Of a stretch of DNA of 64,000 nt, positions 8,307 through 16,866 are shown piece by piece. The notes under the pieces were generated by a model. The model made no database searches. It worked only from the letters and a program-made list of their open reading frames with translations, and was not told the origin of the DNA. Position 1 is the stretch's first letter; the number at the start of each line of letters is the position of its first letter. The stretch is from positions 89,921 through 153,920 of the forward strand of contig JALHRL010000006.1 in the NCBI GenBank assembly GCA_022841465.1, given 5' to 3'. Source of the DNA: Bacteroidia bacterium. GTDB taxonomy: Bacteria; Bacteroidota; Bacteroidia; B-17B0; Aurantibacillaceae. The position numbers were made by a program, and so were the translations under genes.

Positions 8307-11168
8307 TTAAAACTTGTAGTTTAAGCTAAAGGAAATTCTACGACCAAAATTATTCTCTTGCCATCTGTTGTCTACATCCTTGTTATATTTATCACTTTCG
8401 TTTACCGCGTAAATATTTTGGTAAAAAAGTAAATCTTGTGCAAGAATATCACTAATGTTTAATTTCATTTCCAGTTTATTTTTGAAAATAGATTTTGTAA
8501 TTTGAAAATCAATTACGTGTCTGTGATTTTCCCAAACATCCGGCTCTTGCGTATTGCCAACAATAAATATTCTTCTTCCTATTACATTGTAAGATAAACT
8601 TGTGCTCCAATTTTTTGTTGGATGAATGAATTGAACACCCGCATTAACAATGTATGGCGATTGACCTTGCAGTGGTCTGAACTCCTTGTTAGCACCTACA
8701 ATCTTACGCATGTCAACCAAGGATTTAATTAAGGAAAGGTTGGTGAATACGGTTGTATTGTTAAGGAAGACGTTACTGTCATTTTTATGAAACATGTTTA
8801 ACTTAAATCGGTATTCTAATTCACCACCGTAGTTTTTTACAAAATCAACATTTTTATAAGATAATTCAGGTGCTCCGGAAGTGCCGGGCCTGTTAATTAA
8901 TTCTATTGCATTAAAAAATTCTTTATAAAAACCTGTAACACTAAGTAATTGCCCCGCTCCGGGATAAAATTCAAATCTTAGGTCATAATTATGAATAAGA
9001 GCTCTTTTTAAATCAGGACTTCCTGAAAGAACATTATCGTTAACGAAGTTATAAAATGCAAAAGGTGCTAACTCTCTAAATTCAGGTCTTGATACCGTTT
9101 GGTAGTAGGAAGCTCTGATGTTTATTTTATCAGAAAGAGAGTAAATAATATTTGCAGAAGGTAATATATCAATTACAGTTGTATCAAGCTCAATTATTTC
9201 ATCAATTTTTTCGCTGTATTGTATACTTTGATAATACGATTCTAATCTAGCTCCACCAACAAATCTTAGTTTTTCAAAAATTCTAGTGTCAGTCATTAAA
9301 AATCCTGCATATAATACTGAATTAGCTTTGTAAGAATCTCTAATTTTACTTGCTTCATCTAGTTTAAAACCGCCTTTACCATTATCCATTGCTCCTAAAT
9401 GCTTTGGATCAAAAATAGAGTCTTCGGGTAAAGTAAGTAAATTACTATCAAATGGTTGAGAAGAAGAAATGCGGTATCTTGAAAAACCAAGGTTTCTAAC
9501 ATCAAACACCCTGTTTCTAATTTGATACATACCGCCAATTTTTATTTCATTTTTTACTTTTTCAAAATCAAGTTGTTTTGAAATGGAGACTTTGAAACTT
9601 TTTATATTTTCTTTAGTATTGGCCCAAAACATGTTTCCGGCAGCAGTAGGTATTGTTCCATTATTTTGAACTACGGCAGCATAAACAGAATTTGTATCTT
9701 CTTCAACTAAAGCTTGTTTTTGGTAAACAATTCTTCTTAAGTTAGGTATTTGTCTGGCAACATCACTATATCCGCCCACCCAATTAACTTTTAATTTAGG
9801 TTTTGGTATAAAGTGAGTACCTTCTAACTGACCGGAGTATAAACGATTTTGAGTAAACCATCTGTTAGAAGATTTTTCAAATTGATGAGGATCGTTGTCT
9901 AATTCTCTTACCCCTTTTCTAATACTTAATCTGTCTTCTGAATTAATACTAAAAATATTTTTGAAACTAATTTGGTTATTACTACCTAGCTTGTATGCAA
10001 AATTTAATAAAGAACTATTTAATACGGTTTTATTATATACAGTATCAACAAGCTCATATCTTTTAATTACACCAGTTCCTGACTCTTCAAATTCACGTCT
10101 AATATTTTGTGTTCTGGTAAAGTTATTTATATATGTGTAGGCGAAAACAATTCCAAAATCATTTTTAAATAGTTTAAAATTTTGACCAATTGAATATTGA
10201 AGATTCACAGGTAATCCTGCGTTTTTATCTGCATCAATTTTCCAAGACGGTGTAATTTGTTTAGCAAGTAAAGCCTTTTCTGCATTTAAAGTAGGGTAAT
10301 CTTTTGTAGACGGTATAGCATCCGGTAAAGCTCTAGAGCCATCATCAAAACCTAGCCAATCGAATTTACCACCTTTGTAAGTTTTAAAGTTTTTAAAAGT
10401 AGTAAGAGTATGATAAGTGCTGCCAATTGAAATAGATTGAAAGTTTTTTTCAGGAATGTTTTTTGTATTTATATTAATTATACCACCTGCAAAATCAGCC
10501 GGCATTTCTGGTGTTGCTGTTTTAACAATTACCAAATTATCTAAAATGTTAGCCGGAAAAATATCAAAGGCAAATGCTTTTCTATCGCTTTCAGAACTTG
10601 GTAAAGGTGCACCGTTAATGTATGCTGCATTATACCTATCATTCATTCCGCGAATTATAGCAAATTTATTTTCTTGAATACTTGCACCGCTAATGCGTTT
10701 TAATACGTCGCTGGTGCTTCTATCCGGGGTGCGTTTAATTGTTTCTGCGCTTATTCCATCGCTTACACTGGCATTATTTTTTTGTTGTAAAACTAAAGCG
10801 GTGTTATTTTCTTTATTTAAAGTTACCACAACTTCCACTTCTTGTAAATCTTGTGAGGTAGCTGCATCCATGGTAACACTTAAATCGGTAACATCACCTG
10901 CTTTAACTTCTACATCTGTAATTTTTTTGGTGTTATAAGAAATGTAACTTATTACAACGTTTACTTTTCCCGGAGGTACATTGTTTATTATAAATTTCCC
11001 ATCAAAATCTGCCATGGCTCCATTTCCGGTTCCTTCTACAAGCGCCATTGCGCCCGGTAAAGTTTCGCTAGTTTTTGAGTCAATAATGGTCCCTGAAATT
11101 TTACCGTTTTGTGCGTAAATGTTAAGTGCAAACAAGATGTTTAGTAAAATAAAAAGTTTACGGTTCAT
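8307..11168 (-). CDS. TonB-dependent outer-membrane receptor with CarboxypepD_reg-like domain
   Basis: 953 residues from the ATG at 11168 (MNRKLFILLNILFALNIYAQ, a clear signal peptide). A -7-like element at 11185-11192 excludes the longer 11198 start. After the signal come a carboxypeptidase-regulatory-like beta-sandwich (about 21-110; GKISGTIIDSKTSE) and a plug domain (about 135-240; SDVLKRISGASIQ, IRGMNDRYNAAYINGAPLP). A 22-strand-type barrel then ends in the aromatic-terminated NYKF. Such receptors import large or scarce ligands using TonB energy. The ligand is unknown; no SusD partner is adjacent. The neighbouring T9SS protein and PhoB-like regulator suggest a nutrient-regulated uptake locus. 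Confidence 0.93.
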   Translation of the reverse strand: MNRKLFILLNILFALNIYAQNGKISGTIIDSKTSETLPGAMALVEGTGNGAMADFDGKFIINNVPPGKVNVVISYISYNTKKITDVEVKAGDVTDLSVTMDAATSQDLQEVEVVVTLNKENNTALVLQQKNNASVSDGISAETIKRTPDRSTSDVLKRISGASIQENKFAIIRGMNDRYNAAYINGAPLPSSESDRKAFAFDIFPANILDNLVIVKTATPEMPADFAGGIININTKNIPEKNFQSISIGSTYHTLTTFKNFKTYKGGKFDWLGFDDGSRALPDAIPSTKDYPTLNAEKALLAKQITPSWKIDADKNAGLPVNLQYSIGQNFKLFKNDFGIVFAYTYINNFTRTQNIRREFEESGTGVIKRYELVDTVYNKTVLNSSLLNFAYKLGSNNQISFKNIFSINSEDRLSIRKGVRELDNDPHQFEKSSNRWFTQNRLYSGQLEGTHFIPKPKLKVNWVGGYSDVARQIPNLRRIVYQKQALVEEDTNSVYAAVVQNNGTIPTAAGNMFWANTKENIKSFKVSISKQLDFEKVKNEIKIGGMYQIRNRVFDVRNLGFSRYRISSSQPFDSNLLTLPEDSIFDPKHLGAMDNGKGGFKLDEASKIRDSYKANSVLYAGFLMTDTRIFEKLRFVGGARLESYYQSIQYSEKIDEIIELDTTVIDILPSANIIYSLSDKINIRASYYQTVSRPEFRELAPFAFYNFVNDNVLSGSPDLKRALIHNYDLRFEFYPGAGQLLSVTGFYKEFFNAIELINRPGTSGAPELSYKNVDFVKNYGGELEYRFKLNMFHKNDSNVFLNNTTVFTNLSLIKSLVDMRKIVGANKEFRPLQGQSPYIVNAGVQFIHPTKNWSTSLSYNVIGRRIFIVGNTQEPDVWENHRHVIDFQITKSIFKNKLEMKLNISDILAQDLLFYQNIYAVNESDKYNKDVDNRWQENNFGRRISFSLNYKF

Positions 11169-11184
11169 TTTAATAATTTTGCTG

Positions 11185-11192
11185 CAAAGTAA
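11185..11192 (-). promoter_or_regulatory. Near-consensus -7 element for the TonB-dependent receptor gene
   Basis: The minus strand reads TTACTTTG, one mismatch from TAnnTTTG, predicting +1 near 11181 and a 12-nt leader to the ATG at 11168. It supports that start over the upstream in-frame one. Confidence 0.4.
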
Positions 11193-11278
11193 CCGCACAT
11201 AAATTACAGGTACTTAAATTATATGTTACCAAAACATTAATTAAAATTACATACCTTTAGTATTAATTTAATGATTTA

Positions 11279-11313
11279 TTAACTTAAACGGTTTTAATAA
11301 TTAGGTAACTTAG
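11279..11313 (+). promoter_or_regulatory. Promoter and candidate operator of the PhoB-like regulator gene
   Basis: TTAACTTAA at 11279-11287 repeats the element seen upstream of 5960 and 8151. TAACTTAG at 11306-11313 is one mismatch from the -7 consensus TAnnTTTG and predicts +1 near 11317, 13 nt before the ATG. The regulator could control itself through this site; that is inference. Confidence 0.4.
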
Positions 11314-11329
11314 CGACGATTTTGATACT

Positions 11330-12013
11330 ATGAGTGAAACAAATTACAAAATATTGCTTGTTGACGACGAACCGGATATTGTTGAGTTTTTAAGTTACAA
11401 TTTAAAAAAAGAAGGGTACACCGTTTTTTTTGCCAATAATGGAAAAGATGCCATTGAAATTGCAAAAAAAGAACATCCGCATTTAATTATTTTAGATGTG
11501 ATGATGCCTGATATGGATGGTATTGAAACCTGCAGAGAAATTAGAGATGTAAAAGATTTGAAAGAGGTATTAATTGCCTTTTTAACTGCCAGAAGTGAAG
11601 ATTATACGCAAATTGCAGGCTTTGAAGTTGGTGCCGATGATTACATTACAAAACCTATTAAGCCCCGCGTTTTTATAAGCAGGGTTAAAGCTTTATTACG
11701 CAGGTTGCATAGTAACCAAGCCGTAGAAACAAGTGTTGCCTTTGGCGATATAAGAATTGACAAAGAAAAACACATGATTTTTAAGGGTAATCAAGAAATA
11801 AATTTACCTAAAAAAGAATTTAAGTTATTTTCACTATTAAGCAGTAAACCGGGTAAAGTTTTTACACGCGAATATATTTTAGAACAAGTTTGGGGAGATG
11901 AAGTTGTGGTTGGTGATAGAACAATTGATGTTCATATCAGAAAACTTCGTGAAAAAATTGGTGAAGATTATTTTAAAACCGTTAAAGGGGTAGGGTATAA
12001 GTTCGATTTTTAA
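11330..12013 (+). CDS. PhoB/OmpR-family response regulator (intact receiver)
   Basis: 227 residues with a complete receiver: acidic pair D12/D13 (LLVDDEPD), phospho-acceptor D56 (LIILDVMMPDMDG), T86 (FLTAR) and K108-P109 (YITKPIKP). A winged-helix domain follows (about 130-226), with LPKKEFKLFSLL, GDRTIDVHIRKLREKIG and VKGVGYKFDF. It is a phosphorylation-dependent transcription factor of the PhoB type. It is divergent from the TonB-dependent receptor, a likely target. A PhoR-like kinase lies 6.6 kb away on the same strand without other regulators between, so it is a plausible partner. Phosphate control is suggested by similarity only. Confidence 0.93.
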   Translation: MSETNYKILLVDDEPDIVEFLSYNLKKEGYTVFFANNGKDAIEIAKKEHPHLIILDVMMPDMDGIETCREIRDVKDLKEVLIAFLTARSEDYTQIAGFEVGADDYITKPIKPRVFISRVKALLRRLHSNQAVETSVAFGDIRIDKEKHMIFKGNQEINLPKKEFKLFSLLSSKPGKVFTREYILEQVWGDEVVVGDRTIDVHIRKLREKIGEDYFKTVKGVGYKFDF

Positions 12014-12462
12014 TCGTCTCTTCTTTCTAAACTTTCGTAAACACATTTGTGTAAAGCGTCTCTTAACTTTTGTAAATGAGATGGTTTAATTCCTGCTAAG
12101 TTTAATTTTTCTTTATCGCCATCGTTGTAAGTAATTTCAAAAGATAATTTATTTATTTCACTTACTCTTTTAATATCGTTAAAATACCAAACTTTATTAC
12201 TGAACATACTTTTATTTAATTCCAATCTGTTTTTAAACAAACTGGCATAGGGATTTAAAATGTAAAGCAATGTTTGAAAAGTTGAAATGAGTGCAGGTGG
12301 TACCAAAATTAAAGCCCATCCATGTACTTCAAACTCTTGATACTTGAATAAGTAAAAGGTAAAAAACACCAATAAACCGGATACAATTACAGAAATAAGG
12401 ATTACAAGTGGATGGCGTTCGTAATTACTTTCAGGAACTTCTATTTCATTGTTTTTTTTCAC
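12010..12462 (-). CDS. Two-pass membrane protein of unknown function
   Basis: 150 residues with two hydrophobic segments (about 19-42, VILISVIVSGLLVFFTFYLF; about 50-72, WALILVPPALISTFQTLLYI). A cytoplasmic-type domain follows with short beta strands (VWYFNDIKRVSEINKLSFEI). The layout resembles small bacterial PH-like or DUF membrane proteins, but no family is claimed. The start is GTG at 12462; a one-mismatch -7 element (TAACTTCG, 12467-12474) predicts +1 at 12463, so translation may begin at the first transcribed base. The stop shares TTAA with the response regulator gene. Confidence 0.7.
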   Translation of the reverse strand: MKKNNEIEVPESNYERHPLVILISVIVSGLLVFFTFYLFKYQEFEVHGWALILVPPALISTFQTLLYILNPYASLFKNRLELNKSMFSNKVWYFNDIKRVSEINKLSFEITYNDGDKEKLNLAGIKPSHLQKLRDALHKCVYESLERRDD

Positions 12463-12466
12463 AAAG

Positions 12467-12474
12467 CGAAGTTA
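12467..12474 (-). promoter_or_regulatory. Near-consensus -7 element immediately before a GTG start
   Basis: The minus strand reads TAACTTCG, one mismatch from TAnnTTTG. The spacing puts +1 at 12463 and the GTG at 12462, a leaderless arrangement. Confidence 0.35.
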
Positions 12475-12613
12475 GGAATTAATAGGTAGACCTATAGTCG
12501 TAATTGGGCTATTTTTGCTATTTTTAATTTGTTTGATAACTTTTTTAATGCTAAATATGTAACCTGTTTGTAAATCAGGCGTTTAATAATATAGCGAGAT
12601 AATTTAAATAATA

Positions 12614-14107
12614 ATGAAGGAACTTAATAAAATACGCATTGTTGCTCTTTTACTCTTAGGAAGCTTTTTTGGAAAGGCCCAAACTGTTAATGTAGATGAC
12701 CCTATTGCAGCTTTGTTAGATAGTTTAGTAAGCCAAAAGGTTTTTGAAAAGGCATTTACTAAACCTGTTGTGCATAAAAATAAATTTAATTATGCCGCAG
12801 ATAGCGTTCCGTGGTTTGATGATTATACTTACCAATCTCGTATTGCGAAATTAGATGTTAACTCTCCTTTTGATTTGGTATATAACGAACACGTTAAAGG
12901 TTTTATAAAATTATACGCCGTTAGAAAACGCGAGAGCGTGAGCAGAATGATGGGGGTTGCACAATTGTATTACCCCATGTTTGAGGAAGTTTTTGATCGT
13001 TACAACATTCCTTTAGAATTAAAACATTTGGCAGTAATTGAAAGTGCTTTAATTCCTTATGCAAAATCAAGAGCAGGTGCCATGGGCTTGTGGCAATTCA
13101 TGTATCCTACCGGAAAAATGTTTGGCTTAAATGTGTCTTCTTATATTGATGAACGTTGTGACCCTTACAAAGCAACAGTAGCAGCAGCAGAATATTTAAA
13201 GAGTTTATACGGAATGTTTAACGATTGGCAAATGGTTTTGGCGGCCTACAATGCCGGCCCGGGTACAATTAGTAAGGCCATTAGAAGAAGTGGCGGCAAA
13301 AAAACATATTGGGAAATTAGACCCTATTTACCTACAGAAACCCAAGGATATGTTCCGGCTTTTATTGCGGCAAATTATGTAATGAATTACGCGGCAGAAC
13401 ATAATATTTACCCGGCTGTGCCAAGAAAAACTTATTTTGAAGTAGATACGGTTATTATAAAAGAACAAATGACTTTTGATCAATTATCGCAAGCGCTGGA
13501 AATTGAAATGGATGAAATACAATATTTTAATCCGCAATACAGAAAAAACGTAATTCCTTCGGGTGGTAACGCCATGTGTTTACCTAAATCTAAAATTGGA
13601 GTATTTTTAACCAATGAGCAAGATATTTATGCTGCCATTAAAGCACAACAATCAACAATTGGAAATGTACCTCCGAGTTATTCTGAAGTTAAAAAAACGC
13701 ATACCGTTAAATCCGGTGAAAAATTAAGCACCATAGCAAAAAAATACGGTGTAACTGTTACTGATTTAAAATCGTGGAATTATATTGGTAAAAAAGGGAT
13801 TCGTCCGGGTAAAAAACTTACAATTTATGTAGCCGAAAAAAATAACGAAGTGGCAAAAATTGCCATCAATTCAGAAAAATCAAAGGATACAGTTGTTACA
13901 GAAGGTTCCAATAAACAATTGGCCACAAACACGTATAAAAAATCAACTACCAATAAATCCGATTTTTATACTCACAAAGTTAAAAGTGGAGAAACTTTGT
14001 CAAGTATTGCTAAAAAATACCATACCGATGTAGAAACTATTAAAAAGTTAAATAAAATGTCGGGTTCTAATTTAAGTGTTGGGCAGATTTTAAAAGTAAA
14101 TAAATAA
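12614..14107 (+). CDS. Membrane-bound-type lytic transglycosylase with two LysM domains (MltD-like)
   Basis: 497 residues: signal peptide (about 1-22, ending FFGKAQ), an SLT/lysozyme-like domain (about 115-235), and two LysM peptidoglycan-binding domains. These are at about 360-403 (THTVKSGEKLSTIAKKYGV) and 451-495 (THKVKSGETLSSIAKKYHT). The catalytic Glu is in LAVIESALIPYAKS, followed by AGAMGLWQFM and AAYNAGPGTI, the family motifs. The enzyme cleaves the MurNAc-GlcNAc bond with 1,6-anhydro formation during wall turnover. The Lys/Ser/Thr-rich linker between the LysM domains is normal. It is followed 14 bp later by folA. Confidence 0.93.
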   Translation: MKELNKIRIVALLLLGSFFGKAQTVNVDDPIAALLDSLVSQKVFEKAFTKPVVHKNKFNYAADSVPWFDDYTYQSRIAKLDVNSPFDLVYNEHVKGFIKLYAVRKRESVSRMMGVAQLYYPMFEEVFDRYNIPLELKHLAVIESALIPYAKSRAGAMGLWQFMYPTGKMFGLNVSSYIDERCDPYKATVAAAEYLKSLYGMFNDWQMVLAAYNAGPGTISKAIRRSGGKKTYWEIRPYLPTETQGYVPAFIAANYVMNYAAEHNIYPAVPRKTYFEVDTVIIKEQMTFDQLSQALEIEMDEIQYFNPQYRKNVIPSGGNAMCLPKSKIGVFLTNEQDIYAAIKAQQSTIGNVPPSYSEVKKTHTVKSGEKLSTIAKKYGVTVTDLKSWNYIGKKGIRPGKKLTIYVAEKNNEVAKIAINSEKSKDTVVTEGSNKQLATNTYKKSTTNKSDFYTHKVKSGETLSSIAKKYHTDVETIKKLNKMSGSNLSVGQILKVNK

Positions 14108-14121
14108 TTTCTTCTTATTTT

Positions 14122-14607
14122 ATGATAATAGCTGCTATTGTAGCAACTGACTTAAATAATGCCATTGGTAAAAACAACCAATTGCTATGGCATTTGCCGG
14201 CTGATTTAAAATTTTTTAAAACCACTACTATGGGCTGTCCAATTATTATGGGCAGAAAAACCTACGAATCTATTGGAAGATTATTGCCCGGAAGAAAAAA
14301 TATAATTATCACCAGAAATAAAGATTTAAAGATAGAAGGAGCAGTAATTTGTTCTGATTTAAATTCGGCCATTGAAGCTTGTAATGATTCTGAAAAAGTA
14401 TTTATTATTGGAGGCGCTCAAATTTACAGAGAAAGTATAGAGGTTATTGATGAATTATACAGAACCTTGGTAAAATCAAGTTTTGATGCGGATGTTTTTT
14501 TTCCGGAAATAGAAACTACTCAGTTTAAAAAAGTGTGGGAAGAGTGCCATGAAAAAGATGAAAAAAACCCGTATGATTATTGTTACGAGAAATACATTAA
14601 AAATTAA
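14122..14607 (+). CDS. folA: Dihydrofolate reductase
   Basis: 161 residues, the usual length. NADPH-dependent reduction of dihydrofolate to tetrahydrofolate, required for thymidylate and purine synthesis. The N-terminus IIAAIVATDLNNAIGKNNQL, the substrate-binding WHLPADLKFFK with the conserved acidic residue (about 29-39), the cofactor motif IIMGRKTYESIG (about 46-57) and VFIIGGAQIYRE (about 99-110) are all present. It is 14 bp behind the lytic transglycosylase gene and probably co-transcribed. Its stop shares TTAA with bshC on the other strand. Confidence 0.96.
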   Translation: MIIAAIVATDLNNAIGKNNQLLWHLPADLKFFKTTTMGCPIIMGRKTYESIGRLLPGRKNIIITRNKDLKIEGAVICSDLNSAIEACNDSEKVFIIGGAQIYRESIEVIDELYRTLVKSSFDADVFFPEIETTQFKKVWEECHEKDEKNPYDYCYEKYIKN

Positions 14608-16211
14608 ATTTCTTTAAGTATTAAGTAATCTGCGTTTCCTGTTTCTTTTGCAGTTAAATTTTTAAGTGTCTCAATAAATTCTTCACCCCATTTAGAATAA
14701 TACATGCTAACATTTTCATAACGCTCTTGCGGTATTCCTTCCGGAAATAACTTAGCTTTAATTCCTTTAATTTGCGCTATCTCGGTATCTGATTTTTGTT
14801 TTAACGCTTTGTTTATTTTTTGCTCAATGGCCGAAACAGAGTTAATTGCTTTCTGGTTTTCGGCTTTAATAGCGCCTTCTAAACTTTTATCAATAGTACT
14901 TGCTTTGGTTAGTAATTTGTTAAAGAGGTTTTCCAGTTCGTTTTTTTCTTCGTTTAATTCAATACTTATTCCTTTATTCTTTAAGAATTCATTTATTAGG
15001 TTTTGTTCAGTTTCAAATAAATTTTCATCGGTAAAACCTAATTTATTTATTTTGTTTTGTGTTCCTTTATCAATTAAAGCAATAAATTTTCGAGGAACCA
15101 AAATGGGTAATGTTGTTTGGAAAGCATCAAATAATGCTTTGTATTGCAGCCAATACGTTAATTCGCCGGGGCCGCCTACATAAGCAATGTTTGGCAATAT
15201 GTGTTGTTGATAAAGTGGTCGTAATACCACATTCGGACTAATTTTTTCGGGTTCGGTTTCAATTAAATGATGGAGTTGTGCTTCGGTAAAATGAATGGAA
15301 GTATTTACTACCGAAAAGCCATTTTCATTCTTTTCAATTCGGCTTCTTATTCCTTTATCAATATAAAAACAATTAATTTCTCGTGGATTAACCTGAATCG
15401 GGTAATTGTTTCTTTCATAATAAGCTTTGATTTCATTTACTTTTTTAAAGGAGGTGTTTTCAAAAATATCTTTCTTAAATGAGCTAATAAATAATTTTTT
15501 TAATTCGTGTTCATTACCATCAATAATTATTATACCATACTTACCAAACAAAGCATTTACTAAAAAACGTGTAGCATCAGCCAGTGTATTGTGTTTTAAA
15601 TAGGCTTCTTTAAACAGGTTTACTATTTTAATATTGTTTTCTTTTTCAGTACCTAAAATAATTTCTAGCTCAGAAATTACGGCTGCAACTTCATTTGTAT
15701 TAAAATCGCCAACAGCACCGGTTTGATTGGTGTTCCAGGTTAGCTTCTTGCCAAAAACATAAGCATGATTCACCTCTTCAAAATCATTATCTTCACTTGC
15801 CATCCAGTATACGGGAACAAATTTTTTGTTGGTAAAGTTTTCACTTAACCATTCACACAAATTAATAGTTGAAATAATTTTATAAATGAAGTAAAGTGGG
15901 CCGGTAAATAAACATAGTTGGTGTCCTGTAGTTACCGTATAACAGTTGGTGTTTTTTAACTGTTGAATATTTAGTAAACTTTGCTCTGATGTATTTGCAG
16001 TTAACTTAGATTGTTTTTCTAGTGCACTTACTAAAACACCTCTATTTATATTTTTAAATAAATTTTCTTCTTGTAAAAATTGTTGAAATCCGTTTAAATC
16101 AGGAAAGTTGTTATAAAGAGAAACAGTTTCCTTTTTTTGAAGCAAGTAATCCATTATAAGTTTGTTAAACAAACCTGTCTTAGAAAGTGATAGTTTATCT
16201 ACGTTAAACAT
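14604..16211 (-). CDS. bshC: Bacillithiol biosynthesis cysteine-adding enzyme BshC
   Basis: BshC joins cysteine to GlcN-malate, the last step of bacillithiol synthesis. At 535 residues it has the normal length. Family motifs include TVTTGHQLCLFTGPLYFIYK (about 93-112), with the TGHQ of the nucleotidyltransferase-like core, and PVYWMASEDNDFEEVNHA (about 134-151), the xxEDHDxxE-type motif. A long coiled-coil follows (about 425-485), which makes the dimer. It is the last gene of an operon with upp and a TPR/PD40 protein, 2 bp downstream of upp. bshB1 is 10 kb away. Confidence 0.94.
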   Translation of the reverse strand: MFNVDKLSLSKTGLFNKLIMDYLLQKKETVSLYNNFPDLNGFQQFLQEENLFKNINRGVLVSALEKQSKLTANTSEQSLLNIQQLKNTNCYTVTTGHQLCLFTGPLYFIYKIISTINLCEWLSENFTNKKFVPVYWMASEDNDFEEVNHAYVFGKKLTWNTNQTGAVGDFNTNEVAAVISELEIILGTEKENNIKIVNLFKEAYLKHNTLADATRFLVNALFGKYGIIIIDGNEHELKKLFISSFKKDIFENTSFKKVNEIKAYYERNNYPIQVNPREINCFYIDKGIRSRIEKNENGFSVVNTSIHFTEAQLHHLIETEPEKISPNVVLRPLYQQHILPNIAYVGGPGELTYWLQYKALFDAFQTTLPILVPRKFIALIDKGTQNKINKLGFTDENLFETEQNLINEFLKNKGISIELNEEKNELENLFNKLLTKASTIDKSLEGAIKAENQKAINSVSAIEQKINKALKQKSDTEIAQIKGIKAKLFPEGIPQERYENVSMYYSKWGEEFIETLKNLTAKETGNADYLILKEI

Positions 16212-16213
16212 TT

Positions 16214-16864
16214 TTATTCCTTAATTCCAAAGGCTAAATCTCCTGCATCGCCAAGGCCGGGAACAATGTATGATTGTGCAGTTAATTCTTCATCAATTGC
16301 ACCACACCAAATAGTGGTGTTGGCTGCATTTAAATTTTTCTTTAAATAATCAACACCGTGTTGACTGGCAATAACGGAAACAAAATGTGTGTGTGTGGGT
16401 TTGCTTTTTGCTAATAAGGCTTGATAAGTTAAAACCAATGATGAGCCGGAAGCAAGCATTGGGTCGCATAGAATGAGTGTTTTACCTTCTAAATCCGGAC
16501 TAGCCAAGTAATTCATGACAATTTCAAATGAATTATCTTTGTGATGTTTTCTATAAGCACCAATAAAAGCATTTTCTGCTTTATCAAAATAATTTAATAT
16601 TCCCATGTGAAGGGGTAAACCGGCTCTTAAAATAGTACCAATTACGGGTTGCTGAGAAAGTTTTTTAGAATGCGCAATACCAAGTGGTGTTTGCACATCT
16701 GTATTAGTAAAAGCTAAAGTTTTACTGATTTCGTAAGCAAAAATTTCGCCCATTCGTTCTAAATTTTTTCTGAAACGCATTCCGTCTTTTTGAATATTAA
16801 CGTCTCTTATTTCAGCAATAAACTCCTGAAAAATGGAGTTATTTTCAGATAAATTATGTATCAT
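16214..16864 (-). CDS. upp: Uracil phosphoribosyltransferase
   Basis: 216 residues. It converts uracil plus PRPP to UMP in pyrimidine salvage. The PRPP-binding motif LILCDPMLASGSSLV (about 131-145) and the uracil-binding C-terminal region YIVPGLGDAGDLAFGIKE (about 199-216) are complete; GTILRAGLPLHMGIL (about 76-90) is the conserved central loop. It sits between the TPR/PD40 gene and bshC with 2-bp gaps, so all three are one transcript. pyrE, the de novo counterpart, lies at 20.3 kb. Confidence 0.95.
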   Translation of the reverse strand: MIHNLSENNSIFQEFIAEIRDVNIQKDGMRFRKNLERMGEIFAYEISKTLAFTNTDVQTPLGIAHSKKLSQQPVIGTILRAGLPLHMGILNYFDKAENAFIGAYRKHHKDNSFEIVMNYLASPDLEGKTLILCDPMLASGSSLVLTYQALLAKSKPTHTHFVSVIASQHGVDYLKKNLNAANTTIWCGAIDEELTAQSYIVPGLGDAGDLAFGIKE

Positions 16865-16866
16865 AT

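Noticed and set aside
11169..11198. Longer start for the TonB-dependent receptor at 11198
   Set aside because: A -7-like element at 11185-11192 lies inside that extension, and the ATG at 11168 begins a clear signal peptide.
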